Origin: Bacteroidetes bacterium UBA4009
GTDB lineage: Bacteria > Bacteroidota > Bacteroidia > NS11-12g > UBA9320
Length of the DNA: 11,274 nt
Direction of reading: 5' to 3'
Assembly: GCA_002384205.1 (NCBI GenBank)
Contig: DGBH01000166.1
Span: 637-11,910, forward strand
The notes under the pieces: model-generated
Seen by the model: only the letters and a program-made list of their open reading frames with translations
Databases searched by the model: none
What the model was told of the DNA's origin: nothing
Position numbers and translations under genes: made by a program
Part shown: positions 5,966-11,274 of the stretch, piece after piece
Layout of the letters: every line of letters starts with the position of its first letter
How positions within the stretch are numbered: position 1 is the first letter of the stretch

Positions 5966-6691
5966 ATGAACCCGAAAGTTTTGTCCATTATTATTCCTGT
6001 TTATAACGAAGAGAAAACCATACACCTCATTCTGAACAAGATAAAACAAGTGGAACTTATCGGCGGCCTTGAAAAAGAGGTGGTAATGGTCAATGATTTT
6101 TCGAGCGATAATTCGTGGGTGCGACTACAAGCCTATCAAGCGCAAAATCAAGATATAAAAATATCACTTTTTAATCATGCTGTGAATAAGGGGAAAGGGG
6201 CCGCTTTGCATACCGGGATTAAGGAGGCAACAGGTGATTTGGTTATTATTCAAGATGCCGATTTAGAGTACGACCCATTGGAGTACAACGAGCTGTTGAA
6301 ACCTATACTCGACGGACATGCTGATGTGGTATACGGATCTCGATTTATGGGAGGCAAACCACATCGTATATTGTTCTTTTGGCACAGCATCGGAAACGGA
6401 ATTCTCACGCTAATGAGTAACATAATGACCAATCTGAATCTGACCGATATGGAAACCTGTTATAAACTCTTTAGGGCAGACATCATCAAAGGCTTACATC
6501 TAAAAGAAAATCGTTTTGGTTTTGAGCCCGAAGTAACAGCCAAGATCGCTCGAATACCCGGAATTCGTATCTATGAAATTGGGATATCCTACTATGGACG
6601 TACTTATGAAGATGGCAAAAAAATTGGATGGAAGGATGGTCTTCGAGCCATATATTGTATTTTAAAGTATAATATATGGGCAACTAAATAA
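5966..6691 (+). CDS. Family 2 glycosyltransferase (polyprenyl-phosphate sugar transferase type)
   Basis: The 241-residue protein is a single GT-A catalytic domain. It opens with SIIIPVYNEE (7-16), then VNDFSSD (42-48) in the nucleotide-binding site. NKGKGAALHTGIKEATGD follows (74-91), then the DXD-type metal site QDADLEYDP (96-104), GSRF (124-127) and TDMETCYKLF (160-169). This pattern matches the dolichol/polyprenyl-phosphate mannosyl- or glucosyltransferase branch of GT2. Such enzymes load a sugar from a nucleotide onto a lipid carrier at the cytoplasmic membrane face. No C-terminal transmembrane anchor is present; the protein ends soon after the conserved GWKDG element. The sugar and end product cannot be read from sequence. 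No other polysaccharide genes are near, so it is not part of an obvious surface-glycan cluster. It converges with the photolyase across 22 nt. Confidence 0.9.
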   Translation: MNPKVLSIIIPVYNEEKTIHLILNKIKQVELIGGLEKEVVMVNDFSSDNSWVRLQAYQAQNQDIKISLFNHAVNKGKGAALHTGIKEATGDLVIIQDADLEYDPLEYNELLKPILDGHADVVYGSRFMGGKPHRILFFWHSIGNGILTLMSNIMTNLNLTDMETCYKLFRADIIKGLHLKENRFGFEPEVTAKIARIPGIRIYEIGISYYGRTYEDGKKIGWKDGLRAIYCILKYNIWATK

Positions 6692-6713
6692 GCGTAAAAC
6701 TAAAATAGCTTTA

Positions 6714-8015
6714 TTACTTGGGTGCTAGTCCAGATTTGTAGGTGGCCAAACATAACTCTCTGGCCGTTTTATGATCCACAATTTCCTTTGGATAAGCATT
6801 AGTACCCCATTCCGGGATCCACTTTTTAATGTACTCATGCTTCGAGTCAAAACGCTCAATTTGGGTGTACGGATTAAAAATACGGAAATACGGTGCAGCA
6901 TCAACGCCACTTCCTGCTGCCCATTGCCAACCACCGTTATTACTTGCTAAATCAAAATCGAGTAGTTTTTGAGCAAAATAAGCTTCCCCCCAACGCCAGT
7001 TTAGTAACAAATGCTTGGTTAAAAAACTGGCTACGACCATACGCACCCTATTATGCATAAAACCAGTAGCATTCAGTTCTCGCATTCCTGCATCTACCAA
7101 GCCATAACCTGTCATCCCTTCACACCATGCTTTAAAATGTTCTTCATTGGTACTCCAGTGAATCTGGTCATACTGTGGTTTAAAACTACCCTCTACCGTA
7201 TGCGGAAAATGATGTAGGATGTGTACATAAAAATCTCGCCAAATAAGTTCGTTAAGCCATTTTTCACTCGTTTTTTTCCCTTTAGCTGCTTTATCTCTAA
7301 TGCTCACGGTGCCAAATCTCAAATGCAAGGAAAGTCTAGATGTGCCTGCAATAGCAGGAAAGTCACGATTTGCTTCGTAATTTTTGATAACGCTCAGTGT
7401 AGTGGTCTTCGGTGGGAATGCAATCTTACTTTTCTTGAATCCCATTTCTTCTAGCGTTATGAGCGGAGTAGGAGCACGGTGATTAAAAGAGTTGAAGTAT
7501 TTTTCTGTAGGATATGGTTTTAGTTGATAGGGTGTTAACGTAGCTTTCCATTTACGACTATACGGCGTAAAAACCACATAAGGAGTATCGTCATCTTTGA
7601 GTACTTCATCCATTTCAAATAGAACATGATCCTTGTACGTGTTGAATGAAATAGGGTGTTTTAGCAAAATAGTAGATACCTCCGTATCTCGTTTTTTGGC
7701 ATAGGGCTCGTAGTCACGATTTGTATAAACCGCGCTCGGTTGTAATTCTTCTAGTATAGACGGCCATAGCTCTACTGGATTGCCATAATACACCAACAAA
7801 TCACTCCCTAAGGCTTGTAATTCTTGCTTCAGTCGACTAAGCTCTTGATGAATAAAGGTAACTCGAGCATCAGATTTATCTTCCAGTTTATTTAGTATTT
7901 CCGTATCAAAAATGAAGATAGGTTGAACCGGGATGCCGCTTTTAAGTGCGTAATAAAGTGCTGCATTATCGGCTAAACGCAAGTCTCGTTTAAACCAATG
8001 TATCGCTAAATTCAT
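6714..8015 (-). CDS. phrB: Deoxyribodipyrimidine photolyase (class I photolyase/cryptochrome family)
   Basis: The enzyme uses blue light and FAD to reverse pyrimidine dimers in DNA. The 433 residues have the full family layout. The N-terminal antenna-binding Rossmann domain starts with IHWFKRDLRLADN (5-17). A central SRLSLHLRFGTVSIRD follows, then LIWRDFYVHILHHFP. The FAD and DNA-binding domain contains LDFDLASN and NGGWQWAAGSGVDAAPYFR (360-378), then IFNP, which includes residues around the lesion and the electron-transfer tryptophans. It matches class I CPD photolyases better than DASH cryptochromes or the iron-sulfur (6-4) group. I see no C-terminal four-cysteine cluster. The start ATG (8013-8015) overlaps the upstream stop as ATGA, so translation is probably coupled to the TIGR01777 gene. 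The lesion type is not proven by sequence. Confidence 0.94.
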   Translation of the reverse strand: MNLAIHWFKRDLRLADNAALYYALKSGIPVQPIFIFDTEILNKLEDKSDARVTFIHQELSRLKQELQALGSDLLVYYGNPVELWPSILEELQPSAVYTNRDYEPYAKKRDTEVSTILLKHPISFNTYKDHVLFEMDEVLKDDDTPYVVFTPYSRKWKATLTPYQLKPYPTEKYFNSFNHRAPTPLITLEEMGFKKSKIAFPPKTTTLSVIKNYEANRDFPAIAGTSRLSLHLRFGTVSIRDKAAKGKKTSEKWLNELIWRDFYVHILHHFPHTVEGSFKPQYDQIHWSTNEEHFKAWCEGMTGYGLVDAGMRELNATGFMHNRVRMVVASFLTKHLLLNWRWGEAYFAQKLLDFDLASNNGGWQWAAGSGVDAAPYFRIFNPYTQIERFDSKHEYIKKWIPEWGTNAYPKEIVDHKTARELCLATYKSGLAPK

Positions 8016-8896
8016 AAAGCGTTAAGTGCGTCTTTAAGGTTATGGTATTTATGAAGCTTGAATTGGGCCATCTTAGTCGAAGTGATGCGATAGCTATTAA
8101 GCAGCGTAGCCGACGCTTCACCCAATAGCCATTTTAAAAGAAAAGCAGGAATAGAAGGGAGAATTACGCTTCGATTTTCGTTTTTGGCTATGGCTGAAAT
8201 AAAATCATCCATCATAAAGGCATTTTCACCCACCACATTATACACATCTGCAGGTATTTCTTTTTTGACCAAGGCCAGAATAAATTCATTTAACTCATCT
8301 CTGTGTGTATAGTTGGCCCACATCTTACCTTTGCCAAAGGCAGATGCGGCATAAAATTTAGCCAAAAGAGCTAAGCTTTTGTATACACCCCCAGCTCTAC
8401 TCAAATAAAGTCCGATGCGTATCACGCTTCTTTCTATGCTAGGATTAAGTTCTAACGATGGTTTTTCCCAAGCCACACATAAATGAGCCATAAAATCGTT
8501 GCCCGCAGGAGTGGCTTCAGTGATGATAGTATCCTTACAATCCCCATAATATCCCATGGCACTGCCTTGTATATACTGCGTAACCTTTGTTTTATTACTG
8601 TTTAAATAGTGGGTTAATAATTGAGAAGAGTCTACACGCGAGCGGGTAAGCTCTTTTTTGCGTTTGGTGGTCCATCGGCCACCAATGATCAGACTGCCGG
8701 CAAGATTGATTACGGTAGTTATGCCGTCAAATGATTTTGGGTCAATATAGTTTTTGGCGAGATCCCAATGATAAAGATAGTTTGCCTCATTGGTACTCCC
8801 TCGGGTTAGTATGTTTACTTGGTGTCCTTGCGCTCTTAAGTACTTTGTTAATTCAGAACCTATAAGACCAGAACCTCCTGCTATTAATATACCCAT
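8012..8896 (-). CDS. TIGR01777-family NAD(P)-dependent epimerase-like protein (SDR)
   Basis: The 294-residue protein is an extended short-chain dehydrogenase-like protein of the TIGR01777 (YfcH/SDR39U1) family. It begins ILIAGGSGLIGSEL with the Rossmann motif GxxGxxG at residues 7-13. INLAG follows at 62-66, then GRWT (72-75), a KxxLTRSR element ending at 86 and SAMGYYGD (111-118) in place of the classical YxxxK. The last 45 or so residues (PAFLLKWLLGEASATLL, then the final KDALNAL) match the DUF1731 tail typical of the family. The substrate is unknown. It is the first gene of a leftward pair with the photolyase, overlapping by four bases (ATGA). The ATG at 8894-8896 gives the Rossmann motif at the usual position. 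Confidence 0.92.
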   Translation of the reverse strand: MGILIAGGSGLIGSELTKYLRAQGHQVNILTRGSTNEANYLYHWDLAKNYIDPKSFDGITTVINLAGSLIIGGRWTTKRKKELTRSRVDSSQLLTHYLNSNKTKVTQYIQGSAMGYYGDCKDTIITEATPAGNDFMAHLCVAWEKPSLELNPSIERSVIRIGLYLSRAGGVYKSLALLAKFYAASAFGKGKMWANYTHRDELNEFILALVKKEIPADVYNVVGENAFMMDDFISAIAKNENRSVILPSIPAFLLKWLLGEASATLLNSYRITSTKMAQFKLHKYHNLKDALNAL

Positions 8897-9066
8897 ATAT
8901 GCTTAACACTATCCTTTTTTAAATGTTTGTAGATAGTTGGCTCAAAGTAAATTAATTTTTTGTTTTTGGGGAGTAAATCACTTCAAATATCCTGCTTAAA
9001 AAAGCATCGACCCTCTGCTTTTAAAGTTATTGTGCGCTAAAATGGATGATTCGTTTCTTATACTTT

Positions 9067-9093
9067 TTGATAAGTTAAATTTTAGCACCTTTG
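9067..9093 (+). promoter_or_regulatory. Candidate promoter of the fadM-plsC-thioesterase unit
   Basis: CACCTTTG followed by C (9086-9093) matches TAnnTTTG except at the first base and ends 4 nt before the GTG start. A TTG (9067-9069) lies 16 nt upstream of it, slightly short for a -33 element. The other part of this 201-nt divergent gap (8897-9066) shows no gene or clear repeat. The SDR gene promoter must also lie there, but I cannot place it. Confidence 0.45.
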
Positions 9094-9097
9094 CATC

Positions 9098-9511
9098 GTG
9101 AACGGAACCACCCTAAGAATAAGAGGATATCATTGTGATGCATATGGACACGTAAATAATGCTCGTTATTTAGAGCTTCTAGAAGAGGCGCGTTGGGAGT
9201 TTTTAGAGCCTGCCCTTCACGAAAAGTTTTTTGAAAGTAGAAACCTGCTTTTTATTGTGGTGAATATCAATATTTCCTACAAAAAGTCATTGGTTCCTAA
9301 CCAAGATGTGCTCATCAAAATTACGAATGTAGTTTACTATAATAAGAGTATGGTTGTAACCCAAGAAATTAGAGATTTGGCTTCAGATATCCTATGCAGC
9401 AGTGCCGAAGTAACTTTTGTATTGCTTAATTCAACTACGGGAAAACCAGAAACAATATCGGAAGAAATCATTGCTAAGTTTGACGCATTAGAGGCATTAA
9501 CCCATGTTTAA
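9098..9511 (+). CDS. fadM: Acyl-CoA thioesterase, FadM/YbaW-like hotdog protein
   Basis: The 137-residue protein is a single hotdog (4HBT) domain. Its N-terminus, IRGYHCDAYGHVNNARYLEL (8-27) followed by LEEARWEFL, closely follows the pattern of E. coli FadM, a long-chain acyl-CoA thioesterase. It includes the catalytic-type aspartate D14 and the GHVNN loop. VVNINISYKK also matches that family. It should hydrolyse fatty acyl-CoA in the cytoplasm; chain length is inferred only. The start is GTG at 9098: no in-frame ATG exists before the conserved IRGYH. Its last codons overlap the next gene by 8 nt, so it heads a tightly packed unit with an acyltransferase and a second thioesterase. Confidence 0.88.
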   Translation: MNGTTLRIRGYHCDAYGHVNNARYLELLEEARWEFLEPALHEKFFESRNLLFIVVNINISYKKSLVPNQDVLIKITNVVYYNKSMVVTQEIRDLASDILCSSAEVTFVLLNSTTGKPETISEEIIAKFDALEALTHV

Positions 9512-10061
9512 GAAAATAGCAAAATGGCTTTTTGAAGTAGTGTGGGGTTGGAAAGTAGTAGGTCCCGTTCCTACTATTCCAAAATACTTAATAGTTGTGG
9601 CACCACATACCAGTAATTGGGATTTTTTGATTGGAGTGCTCTTTCGCCGCTACACCGAAGGTTTTGATCCGAAATACTTGGCAAAAAAAGAATTGTTCAT
9701 TTGGCCTCTTGGCTATTTCTTCAGAGGTCTAGGTGGCTTCCCGGTGGAACGTAGTAAGAACACCAATTTTGTAGATTCACTGGTAAACGTATACAACACC
9801 AACGACGCGTTTGTAACAACCATAACCCCAGAAGGAATGCGTAAATACAATCAAAAATGGAAAACCGGTTTTTACCACATTGCCAAAAAAGCGAATATCC
9901 CATTAGTAACCGTTGCCTTTGATTATGGTACTAAGCGAGTGGTATTTGATGAACCGTTTTATATAACGCAAGAAGTAGATAAAACCGTTATTGAGTTAAA
10001 AAAGTATTTCAGTCAATTTAAAGGAAAACACCCAGCTTACGGACCCCAATGGCCAGAATGA
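9504..10061 (+). CDS. 1-acyl-sn-glycerol-3-phosphate acyltransferase-like protein (PlsC family)
   Basis: This 185-residue acyltransferase has the HX4D catalytic motif H35-T-S-N-W-D40 in VVAPHTSNWDF. GGFPVERS (77-84) is the usual second motif with its conserved arginine. ITPEGMRK (107-114) is the third, glycerol-phosphate-binding motif. The segment GFYHIAKKANIPLVTV then matches the fourth. This is the PlsC/lysophospholipid acyltransferase superfamily in its short form; the only candidate membrane contact is the hydrophobic N-terminal helix (about 5-20). The expected reaction is transfer of an acyl chain to lysophosphatidate or a related lipid acceptor. The exact acceptor is not determined. It overlaps fadM by 8 nt and its stop overlaps the next start as ATGA. 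Confidence 0.88.
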   Translation: MFKKIAKWLFEVVWGWKVVGPVPTIPKYLIVVAPHTSNWDFLIGVLFRRYTEGFDPKYLAKKELFIWPLGYFFRGLGGFPVERSKNTNFVDSLVNVYNTNDAFVTTITPEGMRKYNQKWKTGFYHIAKKANIPLVTVAFDYGTKRVVFDEPFYITQEVDKTVIELKKYFSQFKGKHPAYGPQWPE

Positions 10062-10477
10062 AAATAGATATGCCCAAGGAATGGCATTTTAGCATTACAA
10101 TGAAGGTACGCGTTACCGATTTAAATTACGGTAATCATCTCGCCAATCAGCAGTTTTTAGCGTTTGCACAAGAGGCGCGAATGGCCTATTTCGCACAATA
10201 CGGTTTTACGGAATTAGACTTTGGAGGAACCTCACTTATTCAAGCAGATGCCGCTATTACCTATAAAGGAGAGGGGCACCTAAACGATGAAGTGCAGATA
10301 GAAGTAGCCGCTCAAACAGAAGGTGGATCTTCATTTAACATCTTTTATAAATTCACCAATCTCACTAAAAATAAACCCATGGCAGAAATTAGAACGGCCC
10401 TCGTTTGTTTTGATTATACCAAAGGAAAACCGGTAGCGCTTGGCGAAAAAGTGCTTGCATCTGGTTTATTTAAGTAA
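10058..10477 (+). CDS. Second hotdog-fold thioesterase (4HBT superfamily)
   Basis: Counted from the ATG at 10058, this 139-residue protein is a second hotdog domain. VRVTDLNYGNHLANQQFL (17-34) followed by AFAQEARMAYF is the counterpart of the RxxDxxxxGHxxNxxY..EEAR signature. D21 is in the catalytic position, and there is an extra residue in the usual GH loop (GNH). The rest is typical beta-sheet sequence ending RTALVCFDYTKGKPV. It is clearly different from the FadM-like protein two genes upstream, so this is not a recent duplication. I prefer 10058 because it gives an ATGA overlap with the acyltransferase stop; an ATG at 10049 would add three residues. The substrate is unknown, probably an acyl-CoA or acyl-ACP. 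Confidence 0.88.
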   Translation: MKIDMPKEWHFSITMKVRVTDLNYGNHLANQQFLAFAQEARMAYFAQYGFTELDFGGTSLIQADAAITYKGEGHLNDEVQIEVAAQTEGGSSFNIFYKFTNLTKNKPMAEIRTALVCFDYTKGKPVALGEKVLASGLFK

Positions 10478-10593
10478 AATATACTTTTGGACATGCCGTT
10501 ATTCAGTATAAGGAACAGGTAATGGACGTTTTCTATGACGCTTTAGCGGAGAGGATGACTTTAATATTTTTACATTAAATGGAGCTAAATAAC

Positions 10594-10601
10594 TATTATT
10601 G
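10594..10601 (+). promoter_or_regulatory. Candidate -7 box for the membrane protein gene
   Basis: TATTATTG, one mismatch to TAnnTTTG, ends 9 nt before the ATG at 10611. Its TTG (10599-10601) is in frame with the gene and could be miscalled as the start. The rest of this 133-nt gap (10478-10610) shows no gene or clear terminator. Confidence 0.35.
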
Positions 10602-10610
10602 CCAGCTATA

Positions 10611-11213
10611 ATGTGGCTTAGTTTTTTTTCCAATATTCTAATTTTTGTGGTGGGAGCGGCAGTGTATTTTATTCATAAACCAAAGCTTGCACATGACTTT
10701 GCGTGGTTTTTAACTACTACGGCTTTGTCTGCACTAATAGGTGCTTTTGGCCATTTGGAAATTTTACCTCTTCAAACACAAGCTATTTTATTGTTTTGTT
10801 CAAGAGTTATTAATCTGATTAGTTTTTACTTTTTTGCCCGAGGTAGCTTACATCTCTTTGGATGGCTAGATAGAGGGCAGATTAAGCATATACACAATGC
10901 AATCTTGGTGCTCGCTAGTTTATGGTTGGTTTACCTCAATGTGCTCTATCCAGGAACGAAACTTGGATTTAGACCCGTGATGACATACGGTATTATTCAA
11001 ATGTTGCTGATAAGCGGATTTTTATTTGTTAAAAATCTAAAGCAAAATATATCGGCACATAAAACCATACTTAATGGGATAGGAATCATATTGGTTTCTG
11101 CCGTTGTTTTTAACGGTATTCCACCAGGATTAGGCCTGAAACCTAGTGATATAAGCCACGTTTTAATAGCGCAATCACTTTTTGTCTTGTCAAAAGGATT
11201 TGTAAAATTATAA
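10611..11213 (+). CDS. Unrecognised multi-pass membrane protein
   Basis: I do not recognise a characterised family. The 200-residue protein (from ATG 10611; a TTG at 10599 is rejected because it lies in a promoter-like box) has about seven hydrophobic segments near residues 5-21, 31-50, 57-76, 97-113, 125-140, 154-169 and 182-198. Possibly important polar residues within or beside membrane segments are H48 in GAFGH, R65, R77, H81, and D180 with H183 in SDISHVL. The loop between segments 6 and 7 contains IPPGLGLKPSD. The layout is that of an integral inner-membrane protein with no soluble domain. The next gene starts on the last base of its stop codon (taATG), suggesting the two work together. 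Confidence 0.75.
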   Translation: MWLSFFSNILIFVVGAAVYFIHKPKLAHDFAWFLTTTALSALIGAFGHLEILPLQTQAILLFCSRVINLISFYFFARGSLHLFGWLDRGQIKHIHNAILVLASLWLVYLNVLYPGTKLGFRPVMTYGIIQMLLISGFLFVKNLKQNISAHKTILNGIGIILVSAVVFNGIPPGLGLKPSDISHVLIAQSLFVLSKGFVKL

Positions 11214-11274
11214 TGAGAATAAAAATAGTTCTACTTCTTATCAGCTTTTGGAGTATCCAGGCATTTGGACAGCA
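11213..11274 (+). CDS. Start of a secreted or membrane-anchored protein, cut by the window end
   Basis: The ATG at 11213-11215 shares one base with the preceding stop codon (taATG). The 20 complete codons encode MRIKIVLLLISFWSIQAFGQ: two basic residues, a hydrophobic core and a likely signal peptidase I site after AFG or nearby. The mature protein is outside the window, so no function can be given. Translational coupling to the upstream membrane protein is likely. Confidence 0.65.
   Translation, partial: MRIKIVLLLISFWSIQAFGQ

Noticed and set aside
5837..6049. Leftward 70-codon frame in the mnmD-glycosyltransferase gap
   Set aside because: It overlaps the start of the glycosyltransferase on the opposite strand and has no family features.
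6714..8015. DASH cryptochrome or iron-sulfur (6-4) photolyase
   Set aside because: The C-terminal signature matches class I photolyases and no four-cysteine cluster is visible.
9098..10477. The two thioesterases as a recent tandem duplication
   Set aside because: Apart from the hotdog signature their sequences differ strongly, so they are separate subfamilies.
10540..10549. Small hairpin CGCTTTAGCG in the gap after the second thioesterase
   Set aside because: Only a 4-bp stem and no following U-tract, so not a credible terminator.
1..11274. Mobile element, CRISPR array, tRNA or rRNA
   Set aside because: No transposase, direct-repeat array, terminal inverted repeats or tRNA-like cloverleaf was found on either strand by reading.

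Overview
The window looks like chromosomal DNA of a Bacteroidota species, probably Flavobacteriia or a close relative. The evidence is moderately AT-rich sequence, no clear Shine-Dalgarno sites, several TAnnTTTG-type promoter boxes, a lipoprotein with an acidic post-cysteine export signal, a GldL-like membrane protein, and stand-alone MnmD. Thirteen complete protein genes and two cut by the window edges account for almost all of it. I see no rRNA, tRNA, CRISPR array, insertion sequence or prophage gene, and no gene-free stretch over about 205 bases.

Left part (1-3513): the C-terminus of a rhodanese-domain protein ends at a strong intrinsic terminator. Facing it is a leftward pair, gpsA (glycerol-3-phosphate dehydrogenase) followed 3 nt later by a small membrane protein carrying a GldL-like motif twice. 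A rightward gene encodes a DUF1801/YdeI protein that ends in a complete CDGSH iron-sulfur ligand motif. Leftward gcvT (glycine cleavage T protein) follows.

Middle part (3695-8896): murB (peptidoglycan precursor synthesis, leftward) diverges from a small c-type cytochrome lipoprotein. Next comes leftward mnmD (tRNA wobble-uridine modification), divergent from a family 2 glycosyltransferase of the polyprenyl-phosphate type. A leftward two-gene unit then encodes a TIGR01777 SDR protein and a class I photolyase, overlapping as ATGA.

Right part (9098-11274): a rightward unit of three overlapping genes encodes a FadM-like acyl-CoA thioesterase, a PlsC-type acyltransferase and a second hotdog thioesterase, which suggests acyl-chain or phospholipid remodelling. 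An unrecognised seven-segment membrane protein follows, with the start of a secreted protein (taATG junction) running off the end.

Most genes are ordinary housekeeping. The points most worth a second look are the CDGSH tail on the YdeI protein, the duplicated GldL-like motif next to gpsA, -7 promoter boxes lying only 4-9 nt from start codons (some likely to be miscalled as TTG starts), and a short sequence shared upstream of gpsA and the fadM-plsC unit, both of which feed glycerolipid metabolism.
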